A model generated the notes under the pieces. It did not search any database. It saw only the letters and a list, made by a program, of their open reading frames with translations, and was not told the DNA's origin. Shown piece by piece: positions 36,234 to 45,054 of a DNA stretch of 64,000 nucleotides. Position numbers and translations under genes: made by a program. Source of the DNA: JAMXLO01 sp963819855 (GTDB taxonomy: Bacteria; Pseudomonadota; Alphaproteobacteria; Acetobacterales; Acetobacteraceae); contig CAWFYC010000021.1 in assembly GCA_963819855.1 (NCBI GenBank), positions 558,001-622,000 on the forward strand, written 5' to 3'. Every line of letters starts with the position of its first letter. Position 1 is the first letter of the stretch.

Positions 36234-36925
36234 TGTCGCGCGACGCAGAGCCGGAACGGCAGATGCCAGGTAATGGCGACATCGCTGTGCGCGAGGCCTG
36301 CGGCGCGCACCAACCGGCACCAGTCATCCGGCACGAACGCGCGCGCGATCGATATGCGGCCGTCGCTCGACACGAAATGATGCCAGCGCGCCGCCCATGC
36401 GAGCACGCCGAAACCGTAATACGGCAGCCAATGGCGATGCAGGTCGCCGATGAACCAGCCGCGGCGCGCGTGTGCCTCCATCCAACGGATGAACTTCACC
36501 ACCTCGGTATCGGAGAGATGATGGGTGAACTGCGAGCTCACGATGAAGTCGAACTCTTCCGCCGCTTCGATCGCGAACACGTCGCCGGTGCGATAGGCGA
36601 TGGAGGCACCCATGTCGGTCGCATCCCCTGCTGCCCGCGTCGCCCACGGATTGAGGTCTACGCCAACGAGCCGAGCCGCAATGCCGCGGCGCTGCGCCCA
36701 ACGATGGATGCGGCGCAGTGCGTCACCGTGGCCGCAGGCGACATCCAGCAGTGAGAATGATCGCAGCCCCGCCGCCTCGCGCGCCAGCCATGTCAGCATC
36801 GGCCGGTGCGTCAGCGTCACGGTATTGACCCGCGCCAGATCGCGCAGGCAGCGCCTGTAGTCGTCGAAATCGACGCAATCGGTATCCATCCTCTCGTCGG
36901 CAGTGCTGCGCGCGGCCAGGCTCAT
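36218..36925 (-). CDS. Class I SAM methyltransferase of the PKS operon
   Basis: 235 residues. SAM site FSLLDVACGHGDALRRIH, acidic strand VGVDLNPWA, and FDFIVSSQFTHHLSD. The ATG at 36925 overlaps the PKS stop (ATGA), so it is tightly coupled to the PKS. It probably methylates the polyketide product. No membrane segments of the isoprenylcysteine-methyltransferase type are seen. Confidence 0.82.
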   Translation of the reverse strand: MSLAARSTADERMDTDCVDFDDYRRCLRDLARVNTVTLTHRPMLTWLAREAAGLRSFSLLDVACGHGDALRRIHRWAQRRGIAARLVGVDLNPWATRAAGDATDMGASIAYRTGDVFAIEAAEEFDFIVSSQFTHHLSDTEVVKFIRWMEAHARRGWFIGDLHRHWLPYYGFGVLAWAARWHHFVSSDGRISIARAFVPDDWCRLVRAAGLAHSDVAITWHLPFRLCVARHCPDR

Positions 36926-38001
36926 GGCCGATGAAATGCGAAGGTTTCCACGGTCAGCCCGGGACCGAACGCCATCGCCATGCCATCGCCGGTCGCATGC
37001 GACGAACGCAGGATGCGCTCCAGCACGAACACCAGCGTGGCTGACGACATGTTGCCGAAGTCGCGCAGCACGTCGCGCGAGAAGCGCAGTGCGTCGGGCG
37101 GCAGCGTCATTCCATGTTGCACGGCATCGAGGATCGAGCGACCGCCGGCATGCACCGCCCACAGCGCGACGTCGTGCACAGTGCGGTTGCCGAGCAGGTT
37201 GGCGCCGTGCTCGCGCAGCCAGCGGCGGATGCGGCCCGGCACCTGGCCCGACAGATGCATTTGAAAACCCTGATCACCGATGTGCCACGTGATCAACTCG
37301 GCGCTGCGCGGGATCACTTCGGCATGGAACCGGTCGAGCGCGAGCCCGACCGGTTCGGCAGACACCAGACAGGCGCCGCAGCCGTCGCCGAACAGCAGGA
37401 AGCTCAGCATCTTCTCGAGTTCCCACTGCTCCTGCAGGTGCAGACTGGATAGTTCCAGATTGACCACCAGCACCTTGGCGCGCACTTCCGAGCGGACGAT
37501 GTGCCGCGCGAGCCTGAGCGCGCTTACCGCGGCGAAGCAGCCCATGAAGCCCACGATGGTACGCTCGACCGAGGGCGCAAGGCCGATATCCTGCATGATG
37601 TCGAAATCGAGGCCCGGCGCGGTGAAGCCGGTGCAGCTAGCCACGATCAGATGGGTGATCGTGTTGCGTTCCGACGCGATGTCGAGCGCCGCGATGGCCT
37701 GGCGCGACAGCGACAGCGCCGTCTCGCGATACAGCGCCATACGCGCGCCGGTGGATGGGAACGCGCGACGGAGATAGAAGCCGTCGCTGTCGAGGACGTG
37801 ATCGCGGGGCTTGGGCCCTGGCGCGAAGAATGAAAACCGATGCTCGATGTCGGCGAGATCGGCCATGCGCTCGAACAGCGCGCGGCTTCGAGCGTCGGTC
37901 AGCGCGGTGCGCGCAAAATCGACGAATTCCGCGTGGATGTCGTGCGATGGCACGGCGGTGCCGATCCGGTTAAGCCAGGCTCGGGTCACGTTTGGCTCCA
38001 T
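36922..38001 (-). CDS. Type III polyketide synthase (chalcone-synthase family)
   Basis: A homodimeric PKS that condenses malonyl units on a free CoA starter. The catalytic triad is visible: C155 in VGFMGCFAAV, H284 in LWAVHAGGRS and N317 in RDFGNMSSATLVFVLE. It has 359 residues. It heads an operon with a methyltransferase and a flavoprotein, the layout of alkylresorcinol/phenolic-lipid clusters such as srsABC of Streptomyces. The product is inferred, not shown. Confidence 0.9.
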   Translation of the reverse strand: MEPNVTRAWLNRIGTAVPSHDIHAEFVDFARTALTDARSRALFERMADLADIEHRFSFFAPGPKPRDHVLDSDGFYLRRAFPSTGARMALYRETALSLSRQAIAALDIASERNTITHLIVASCTGFTAPGLDFDIMQDIGLAPSVERTIVGFMGCFAAVSALRLARHIVRSEVRAKVLVVNLELSSLHLQEQWELEKMLSFLLFGDGCGACLVSAEPVGLALDRFHAEVIPRSAELITWHIGDQGFQMHLSGQVPGRIRRWLREHGANLLGNRTVHDVALWAVHAGGRSILDAVQHGMTLPPDALRFSRDVLRDFGNMSSATLVFVLERILRSSHATGDGMAMAFGPGLTVETFAFHRP

Positions 38002-38084
38002 ACGCGGGATTCCTTGTGCATTGACGCGACCTCGCAGTGATTCATTCCCGCGGCATGGAGCGGTAGTCAGATGTGCTATGGAGC

Positions 38085-38189
38085 ATGCTTGGCGATGCAG
38101 CCCTCGAAATGCCCGAGATCGGCGTCGCCATACGGCTGGCGGAATTCTATCGGGACGTCGATCTGCCGCCGCCCGACACCGGCGACTGA
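38085..38189 (+). pseudogene. 34-residue C-terminal fragment, possibly Uma2 (DUF820) family
   Basis: A short open frame encodes LGDAALEMPEIGVAIRLAEFYRD and ends at 38189. The string resembles the C-terminal end of Uma2-type endonuclease-fold proteins, with nothing of the catalytic part upstream. It lies in the gap between the PKS start and the oxidase stop. Likely a remnant; the family call is weak. Confidence 0.3.
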
Positions 38190-38190
38190 G

Positions 38191-39606
38191 CTACGGCAGC
38201 ACCTTCCCTGGATTCATGATCCCCAGCGGATCGAGTGCCGCCTTGATCTGCTGCATCACCCTCAGCTCCGCTCCGCCGCGCCAATCAGGCATCATATAGG
38301 GTTTCAGCCTGCCAATGCCGTGTTCTGCCGAGAAGCTGCCGTCCAGCGCGCGCACCACCTCGTTCACCGTGTCCATGATCGCATGATCCTGCGCCAGGAA
38401 CCACGCGGCGTCGGCATCTAGCGGTTGCGCGAGATTGAAGTGGATGTTGCCGTCGCCCATGTGGCCGAACGGCACGGCGCGGATACCGGGGATCAGTGCC
38501 TCGCACGCGATGGTGGCGCAACGTATGAATTCCGGGACCTTAGACACCGGCACCGAAACGTCGTTCTTCACGCTGGCACCCTCGCGCTTCTGCGCCTCGG
38601 AGTGTTCTTCGCGCAGCCGCCAGATCGCCGCCCGCTGCGCCTCCGATTCCGCGATCGCCGCGTCGGCCACGATGCCGTCGGCGAATGCCGCCTCCAGCAC
38701 CGTTTCGAGTGACGCACGCAGCGCGGCGTCGGGACGCGGCGTGGCGAGTTCCACGAGCACGTAGTTCGGCGCGGGCGACGCGAGCGGCAGCACGGCGCCC
38801 TCGATGTGCCGCAGCACGAAGTCGGTGCCAAGCCCCGACATCAGCTCGAACGCGCTGATCGCGGCCACATCGTGGGACTGGAACCGGCCGAACAGTTGCA
38901 GCGCCGCCGCCGGCGAAGCGACCGCGCACAGCGCGACGCAGACTTCGCGCGGCCGCGGCACCAGCTTCAGCACTGCGGCGGTGATGATGCCGAGTGTGCC
39001 CTCAGAGCCGACGAACAGCTGGCGCAGGCAGTAGCCGGTGTTGTCCTTGCGCAGCCGGCGCAGCCCGTTCCACACCGTGCCGTCGGGCAGCACCACCTCC
39101 AGCCCCAGCACCAGATCGCGCGCATTGCCGTAGCGCACGGTGTTGTTGCCGCCGGCATTGGTGGCGAGCACGCCGCCGATTTGCGCGCTGCCCTCCGATG
39201 CGATCGACAGCGGCAGCATGCAACCGGCATCCACCGCCGCGTTCTGCGCTGCCTTCAGCGTGACGCCGGCCTCGATCGTCATCGTGAGATCGAGCGGATC
39301 GATGTCGCGGATCCGTGCCAGCCGCGCCAGGCTCAGCACGAATTCACTGCCGTCCTCAGCCGGGGTCGCACCACCGACCATCGAGGTGTTGCCGCCCTGC
39401 GGCACGATTGGCACCCGCGCTTCGATACACAGGCGCACGACCCGTGCCAGCTCGTCGGTGCTGGCTGGGCGGACCACTGCCGGCGTACGGCCGCGATAGA
39501 GGCGGCGCCAGTCCTCGACGTAAGCTGCCGTGTCGGCGGCATCGGTCAGCAACCCGCGCGCGCCCACCACTGAGCGGATGGCATCGACCAGTGCGGTGTC
39601 AGGCAT
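38191..39606 (-). CDS. FAD-linked oxidase, GlcD / D-2-hydroxyacid dehydrogenase type
   Basis: 471 residues. The PCMH-type FAD domain has VPIVPQGGNTSMVGGATP and SIASEGSAQIGGVLATNAGGNNTVRYG; the C-terminal cap has PFGHMGDGNIHFN and SAEHGIGRLKPYM. This set fits D-2-hydroxyglutarate or D-lactate dehydrogenases, which pass electrons to a carrier. The exact substrate is unclear. It stands alone. Confidence 0.85.
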   Translation of the reverse strand: MPDTALVDAIRSVVGARGLLTDAADTAAYVEDWRRLYRGRTPAVVRPASTDELARVVRLCIEARVPIVPQGGNTSMVGGATPAEDGSEFVLSLARLARIRDIDPLDLTMTIEAGVTLKAAQNAAVDAGCMLPLSIASEGSAQIGGVLATNAGGNNTVRYGNARDLVLGLEVVLPDGTVWNGLRRLRKDNTGYCLRQLFVGSEGTLGIITAAVLKLVPRPREVCVALCAVASPAAALQLFGRFQSHDVAAISAFELMSGLGTDFVLRHIEGAVLPLASPAPNYVLVELATPRPDAALRASLETVLEAAFADGIVADAAIAESEAQRAAIWRLREEHSEAQKREGASVKNDVSVPVSKVPEFIRCATIACEALIPGIRAVPFGHMGDGNIHFNLAQPLDADAAWFLAQDHAIMDTVNEVVRALDGSFSAEHGIGRLKPYMMPDWRGGAELRVMQQIKAALDPLGIMNPGKVLP

Positions 39607-39664
39607 GGGACATCCTCCGCGCGACAGCGTAGTCCGGCCACCGCGCCGCCGCTATGCTGGCGCG

Positions 39665-40111
39665 ATGGACACGCTCTATCTGGATGACCTCAGCGTCGGG
39701 CAGCGTTTCGTCAGCGGCATGCACACCATGGACGTCGCCGAGATGACCCGCTTCGCCGCCGAGTACGATCCGCAACCGTTCCATCTCGACGATGCGGCGG
39801 CACGCGAGACGCTGTTCGGTGGGCTGGTCGCCAGCGGATGGCACACCGCGGTCACGATGATGCGGCTGATCGTTGACGGCGGGCTGCCGATCGCCGGCGG
39901 CATCATCGGCACGGGCGGTGAACTGATGTGGACGCATCCGGTGCGGCCAGGCGATAGGCTGCATGTAGAGTGCGAGGTGCTGGAGATCACGCCGTCGCGC
40001 TCGAAGCCGGATCGTGGCACGGTGAAGGTGCGGTGCCTGACCAAGAATCAGAGTGGCGAGACGGTGCAGAGCTTTACGCCGAAGCTGATCGTGCCGCGGC
40101 GGGCACGCTGA
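39665..40111 (+). CDS. MaoC-like (R)-specific hydratase
   Basis: A hot-dog fold protein of 148 residues. The hydratase pattern FAAEYDPQPFHLDDAAA carries the catalytic Asp and His, followed by FGGLVASGWHTAVTMM. The end has VRPGDRLHVECEVLEITPSRSKPDRG. The ATG at 39665 gives the usual family N-terminus. It lies upstream of fabD on the same strand, 134 bases away, and may feed (R)-hydroxyacyl or enoyl intermediates. Confidence 0.85.
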   Translation: MDTLYLDDLSVGQRFVSGMHTMDVAEMTRFAAEYDPQPFHLDDAAARETLFGGLVASGWHTAVTMMRLIVDGGLPIAGGIIGTGGELMWTHPVRPGDRLHVECEVLEITPSRSKPDRGTVKVRCLTKNQSGETVQSFTPKLIVPRRAR

Positions 40112-40245
40112 TGGCCGCGCGCGACGTCCCCGCCGCAATAGGCGGCCGTTATCAGCGCGGAACGGCTGGCTTTCTTCCCATCCATTGACAGTTTCGTGAC
40201 ACGAAGCTAACCCGCCGCGCCACGCCCCAAACGGGAGCACCCAGC

Positions 40246-41214
40246 ATGCCGGTTCATGCCTTCATCTTCCCGGGCCAGGGCAGCCAGGCCGTCGGCATGG
40301 GGCGCGACCTTGCCGCCGCCTTCCCCGCCGCTCGCGAGGTATTCGAGGAGGTTGACGACACCCTGAACCAGAAGCTCTCTCGCCTGATGTTCGAAGGTCC
40401 CGGCGAAGAACTGGTGCTGACCGAGAACACCCAACCCGCGCTGATGGCCCATTCGCTCGCCGTCCTTAGCGTGCTGGAGAAGGAGGGTGGCTTCACGCTG
40501 CGACAGAAGGCCGTGGTGGTCGCCGGCCACTCGCTGGGCGAGTATTCCGCGCTTGCTGCTGCCGGGGCCTTCACGATCGCAGACGCCGCGCGTCTGTTGA
40601 AGCTGCGCGGACGGACCATGCAGAAGGCCGTCCCGGCCGGCGAAGGTGCCATGGCCGCGCTGCTCGGCGCCGAGATGGCGCAGGCCGAGGAGATCTGCGC
40701 CGAGGCCGCTCCGGTCCCCGACTCCGATCCGCTGGCGCGCGAGGTGATCCAGCCCGCCAACGACAACGGCGCCGGCCAGATCGTCGTCTCCGGCCATCGC
40801 GGTGCAGTCGAGCGCGCGGTGGCGCTTGCCCCGACCAAGGGCGTCCGCCGCGCGATGTTGCTCCCGGTGTCCGCCCCGTTCCACTGTGCGCTGATGTCTC
40901 CCGCCGCCGATGCGATGGCTGAGGCGCTGGAAAACATTCCGCCGCGCCCGCCGATCGTGCCGCTGATCGCCAACGTCTCCGCCGTCAAGGCAACCGATCC
41001 AAATGAAATTCGCGAGCTGCTGGTCAAACAGGTCACTGCGATGGTGCGTTGGCGGGAGTGCGTCAACGCGATGGTGGAACTTGGCTGTGACAGTTTCGTG
41101 GAGCTGGGCGCAGGCAAGGTGCTGTCAGGCCTGATCCGCCGCATCGCACCGGACGCCGCTGGCGCCTCAGCCGCCACGCCGTCCGAGGTGGAAGCCCTGC
41201 TGAAGGTACTGTGA
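40246..41214 (+). CDS. fabD: Malonyl-CoA:ACP transacylase
   Basis: Loads malonyl onto ACP. The nucleophile is S96 in VAGHSLGEYSAL, the partner histidine is in LPVSAPFHCALM, and FPGQGSQAVGM opens the protein. It has 322 residues. It starts fabD-fabG-acpP-fabF, with a GGGAGCA site upstream, and overlaps fabG at its stop (GTGA). Confidence 0.95.
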   Translation: MPVHAFIFPGQGSQAVGMGRDLAAAFPAAREVFEEVDDTLNQKLSRLMFEGPGEELVLTENTQPALMAHSLAVLSVLEKEGGFTLRQKAVVVAGHSLGEYSALAAAGAFTIADAARLLKLRGRTMQKAVPAGEGAMAALLGAEMAQAEEICAEAAPVPDSDPLAREVIQPANDNGAGQIVVSGHRGAVERAVALAPTKGVRRAMLLPVSAPFHCALMSPAADAMAEALENIPPRPPIVPLIANVSAVKATDPNEIRELLVKQVTAMVRWRECVNAMVELGCDSFVELGAGKVLSGLIRRIAPDAAGASAATPSEVEALLKVL

Positions 41215-41954
41215 CGATGTTCCGGCTGGATGGCAAGGCGGCGCTTGTCACCGGGGCCTCGGGCGGCATTGGCGCCGCGATAGCGCGCGTGCTGCACGCG
41301 CAGGGGGCGGTGGTGGCACTGTCCGGAACGCGCCGCGACGCGCTCGACGCGCTGGCGGCCGAACTGGGTGAGCGAGCCTTCGTCTGCCCCGCCGATCTGC
41401 GTGACGCCACCGAGCCCGATGCGCTGGTGGAGGCGGCCGAAACCGCGACCGGTCCGCTCTGGGCGCTGGTCAACAACGCCGGCATGACGCGCGACATGCT
41501 GGCGCTGCGCATGAGCGACGCGGACTGGCAGATGGTGCTGGACGTGGACCTGTCGGCGCCGTTCCGCCTGGCGCGCGCCGTGCTGCGCGGGATGCTGCGC
41601 CGGCGGGCGGGGCGGATCATCAACATCAGCTCCATCGTCGGCGCCACCGGGAATGCCGGCCAGGCCAACTACGCCGCCGCCAAGGCCGGTCTGGTCGGCA
41701 TGACAAAGGCGCTGGCACAGGAGGTCGCCTCGCGCAGCATCACGATCAACGCGGTAGCGCCCGGCTTCGTGACCACTGCGATGACCGACAGGCTGTCCGA
41801 GCAGCAGCGCGCGAAACTGACGGACGCAATCCCGTTGGGGCGAATCGGCAAGCCTGAGGATATCGCCGCCGCGGTGGCCTACCTGGCCTCGGACGAGGCC
41901 GGTTGGGTCACCGGCGCAACACTCCATGTTAACGGTGGGATGGCCATGATCTGA
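41211..41954 (+). CDS. fabG: 3-oxoacyl-ACP reductase
   Basis: NADPH-dependent ketoreductase of fatty-acid synthesis. TGASGGIGAAIA cofactor loop, NNAGMTRD, and the catalytic Ser-Tyr-Lys in INISSIVGATGNAGQANYAAAKAG. It has 247 residues from the overlapping GTG; the ATG at 41217 is an equally good start. A palindromic repeat follows before acpP. Confidence 0.95.
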   Translation: MTMFRLDGKAALVTGASGGIGAAIARVLHAQGAVVALSGTRRDALDALAAELGERAFVCPADLRDATEPDALVEAAETATGPLWALVNNAGMTRDMLALRMSDADWQMVLDVDLSAPFRLARAVLRGMLRRRAGRIINISSIVGATGNAGQANYAAAKAGLVGMTKALAQEVASRSITINAVAPGFVTTAMTDRLSEQQRAKLTDAIPLGRIGKPEDIAAAVAYLASDEAGWVTGATLHVNGGMAMI

Positions 41955-41969
41955 GGCCGGCGCACAAGG

Positions 41970-41987
41970 CCCCCGCCTGCGCGGGGG
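41970..41987 (+). repeat. Half-element hairpin in the acpP leader
   Basis: CCCCCGC at 41970-41976 pairs with GCGGGGG at 41981-41987 around CTGC, followed by GTGACG. It matches the second half of the palindromic repeat at 1693-1751. It begins 16 bases after the fabG stop and about 110 bases before acpP, so it could attenuate or stabilise the transcript. Confidence 0.55.
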
Positions 41988-42095
41988 TGACGTTGGCGCG
42001 CCTGCGGAAACCATGCTAAGCGCCCGAAAGCTTCGTCCGGCGCGGAAACCGCGATACGAGCCCCCGGGCGCCCTTCAGGAGGAGTTGCACAGCCG

Positions 42096-42335
42096 ATGAG
42101 CGAGATCGCGGACAAGGTCAAAAAGATTGTGGTCGAGCATCTCGGGGTCGAGGAAGCCAAGGTTACCCCGGAGGCATCATTCATCGATGACCTCGGCGCC
42201 GACAGCCTGGACACTGTCGAACTGGTGATGGCCTTCGAGGAAGCCTTTGGCGTGGAAATCCCGGAGGATGCCGCCGAGAAGATCAGCACCGTGAAGGATG
42301 CGATCGAATACATCGAAAAGCAGAAGTCTGCCTGA
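42096..42335 (+). CDS. acpP: Acyl carrier protein
   Basis: 79 residues, strongly acidic. The phosphopantetheine serine is S37 in DLGADSLDTVELVMAFEE. It starts after an AGGAGG site, a near-ideal ribosome site fitting its high expression. It lies between fabG and fabF, the standard order. Confidence 0.97.
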   Translation: MSEIADKVKKIVVEHLGVEEAKVTPEASFIDDLGADSLDTVELVMAFEEAFGVEIPEDAAEKISTVKDAIEYIEKQKSA

Positions 42336-42363
42336 TCGGCCCACCCGGGGAGGGTCCAAAGCA

Positions 42364-43626
42364 ATGCGGCGTGTGGTGGTGACGGGCATGGGCATTGCCT
42401 GTCCCCTTGGGCTCGGGGTCGAGCATGTCTGGCACCGCCTGATCAACAGCGAATCGGGCATCGGCGCGATCCAGGCCTTCGACACCAAGGATCTTCCCTG
42501 CAAGGTGGCGGGCCAGGTGCCGGCAGGAGTAAGGGCCGAACACAGCCTGGATATCGCCGAGTGGATCCCGGTGAAGGACGTCAAGAAGATGGACCGCTTC
42601 ATCCATCTCGGCCTGGTCGCTGCGATCGAGGCGGTGGAGGATTCCGGCTGGACGCCGGAGGCCGAGGCGGATCGTTGCGCCACCGGCGTGATGATCGGCT
42701 CCGGCATCGGGGGTTTGCAGACGATCTTCGAAGCATCGATCCAGGTGCATGAAGGGCGCGCAAGGCGACTGTCGCCGTTCTTCATTCCGTCGGCGCTGAT
42801 CAATCTGGCGTCCGGGCACGTCTCGATCAGGTACGGCTTCAAGGGGCCGAATCATTCGGCAGTGACGGCCTGTGCCACCGGCGTGCACGCGATCGGCGAT
42901 GCGGCACGGCTGATCATGTGGGGCGACGCCGATGTGATGGTGGCAGGCGGCACCGAGGCTGCGGTGTGCGAGTTGGGCATCGCAGGGTTCTGCGCCTCGC
43001 GCGCACTGTCCACCGGATTCAACGACCAACCTGTCAAGGCGTCCCGCCCGTGGGACAAGGACCGTGACGGATTCGTGATGGGCGAGGGCGCCGGCGTGCT
43101 GGTACTCGAGGAGTACGAACACGCCAGGCGGCGTGGCGCGAAGATTTATGCCGAGGTGGCCGGATACGGCATGTCGGGCGACGCCTACCACATCACGGCA
43201 CCGGCTGAGGGCCACGATGGCGCGGTGCGCTCGATGCGCGCGGCGCTGCGCAACGGGCGCATCGGGGTGGAGCAGATCCAGTATGTGAACGCGCATGGGA
43301 CCTCGACGCCACTCGGCGACGACCTGGAGCTGGAGGCAGTGGAACTGGTGTTCGGCAGCTCGGCCAAGGGGCTTGCGATGTCGTCCACCAAATCGGCAAC
43401 CGGTCATCTGCTCGGTGCGGCCGGGGCGGTGGAGGCGATCTTCTCGATCCTCGCAGTACGCGACAATGTGGCACCGCCCACGTTGAACCTGGACGAACCC
43501 AGCAAGGAGAGCGTGATCGACCGCGTGGCCAAGACGGCGCAGGAACGCAAGATAGAGTGCGCGCTATCCAACAGCTTTGGGTTCGGCGGCACCAACGCCT
43601 CGGTCATCTTCCGCGCGCCGCATTGA
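42364..43626 (+). CDS. fabF: 3-oxoacyl-ACP synthase II
   Basis: Elongating beta-ketoacyl-ACP synthase. The Cys-His-His triad is C170 (AVTACATG), H311 (VNAHGTSTPLGD) and H348 (SATGHLLGAAG). It has 420 residues. In many relatives mltG, yicC and gmk follow; here yicC-gmk lie 17 kb upstream and mltG is not in the window. Two tandem hairpins follow its stop. Confidence 0.96.
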   Translation: MRRVVVTGMGIACPLGLGVEHVWHRLINSESGIGAIQAFDTKDLPCKVAGQVPAGVRAEHSLDIAEWIPVKDVKKMDRFIHLGLVAAIEAVEDSGWTPEAEADRCATGVMIGSGIGGLQTIFEASIQVHEGRARRLSPFFIPSALINLASGHVSIRYGFKGPNHSAVTACATGVHAIGDAARLIMWGDADVMVAGGTEAAVCELGIAGFCASRALSTGFNDQPVKASRPWDKDRDGFVMGEGAGVLVLEEYEHARRRGAKIYAEVAGYGMSGDAYHITAPAEGHDGAVRSMRAALRNGRIGVEQIQYVNAHGTSTPLGDDLELEAVELVFGSSAKGLAMSSTKSATGHLLGAAGAVEAIFSILAVRDNVAPPTLNLDEPSKESVIDRVAKTAQERKIECALSNSFGFGGTNASVIFRAPH

Positions 43627-43638
43627 CGCCACCGGACT

Positions 43639-43679
43639 CCGGCTTTGACGAAGCCGGCAGGATTACGCCAAGGTAATCC
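43639..43679 (+). terminator. Two tandem perfect hairpins after fabF
   Basis: CCGGCTT-TGACG-AAGCCGG at 43639-43657 is followed two bases later by GGATTAC-GCCAAG-GTAATCC at 43660-43679. They start 12 bases after the fabF stop. Neither has a T run, so factor-independent termination is uncertain, but two perfect 7-bp stems in a row suggest a 3'-end or processing role. Confidence 0.5.
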
Positions 43680-43708
43680 GTGTGGTTCGACGGTACGGGG
43701 TCCGAGCG

Positions 43709-45023
43709 ATGCGGAGAGCTCTCGACGGCATCCTACGGCGACTTGTCTGCAAGGGCCGGCTGACGGTGCGCTGGCCCGACGGACAACGAACGAGTTACGC
43801 CGGACCCGCGGATTCGGGTCCGACAGCCGGTATCGCCATCGCCGATGCCAGAACGGTCCGCCGCGCGGTGCTCAATCCGACGCTTGCGATCGGCGAGGCC
43901 TACATGGACGGCGGGCTGACGCCGGACGGTTGCGGTATCTACGATGTGATCGACGTGCTGGCGCTCAATGTGATGGCGAACGCCAAGGGCCATCCGATCG
44001 CCCGGCTCCGTTCGAACTCTTGGCGTGATCCGGCGCCGGATCGACCAGTACAATCCGGCGCATCGCGCACGGCGGAACGTGGCGCACCATTACGATTTGA
44101 ACGGGCGGCTCTACAGCCTGTTCCTCGATCGTGATCGGCAATACTCCTGTGCGTACTTCCCATCTGGCGACGAGACGCTAGAGGAGGCGCAGATTGCCAA
44201 GAAGCGCCACATAGCGGCAAAGCTCTGCCTCGATCGTCCAGGACTTTCGGTGCTCGACATCGGCTCCGGCTGGGGCGGCATGGCGCTTAGCCTGGCGCGC
44301 GACCATGGCGCGCAGGTGACTGGCGTCACCTTGTCCACCGAACAGTTGGCCGAGTCTCGCGCGCGTGTCGCGGCCGAAGGGCTTCAGGATCGCGTCTCCT
44401 TCGAGCTGCTTGACTATCGGATGCTGGACCGAAGGTTCGATCGCATCGTTTCGGTCGGTATGTTCGAGCATGTCGGCGTGGTGCACTTCCGCGCGTTTTT
44501 CGATGCAGTGGCGCGGTGTCTGAACCCGGATGGTGTGGCGTTGCTGCACGCGATCGGCCGTGGCGACGGACCTGGTTTCACCAATCCCTGGATCGCAAAA
44601 TATATCTTTCCCGGCGGCTATTGCCCGGCGCTATCCGAGGTGCTGCCACCGGTGGAGAAGAGCGGTCTGTTCGTCACCGACATCGAGGTGCTGCGGCTGC
44701 ATTACGCCGAGACACTGCGTCACTGGCGCCGTCGGTTCACCGCGAACCGTGACACCATAGCGTCGCTGTACGACGAACGGTTCTGTCGCATGTTCGAATT
44801 CTACCTGTGCGGCGCCGAGATCGCGTTCCGCCGTGAGGGGCACATGGTGTTCCAGATCCAGCTCGCCCACAGTCACGAGGCGGTGCCGCTGACGCGGGAC
44901 TACATCACTGCGTTCGAAGCGGGCGCAGGCCGCGTGGGGTCAAGCGCAATGAACCAGGGAATTGATGCGGATGCCAGTGCATCCTTGCAGAGCTCGGGCT
45001 GTACCGACCACCGAAAATCCTGA
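43709..45023 (+). CDS. Cyclopropane-fatty-acyl-phospholipid synthase family methyltransferase (frameshifted)
   Basis: Methylates unsaturated acyl chains in membrane lipids. The N-terminal domain (LTVRWPDGQ ... VLNPTLAIGEAYMDGGL) breaks off near 44017-44024 and continues one base later as IRRRIDQYNPAHRARRNVAHHYDLN. The catalytic domain has LSVLDIGSGWGGMALSLA, the VGMFEHVG motif and FPGGYCPALSEV. The ATG at 43709 is chosen, though a GTG at 43682 is possible. Corrected length is about 437 residues. It could be a true pseudogene, since it is not essential. Confidence 0.82.
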
Positions 45024-45054
45024 TCGGACCAAACCGCTGAGCCGATGATCGGGG

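Noticed and set aside
40254..42014. Long open frame opposite fabD and fabG (586 codons)
   Set aside because: High-GC codon bias leaves antisense frames open. Its translation is low-complexity Arg/Ala/His-rich and lies wholly opposite two conserved genes.
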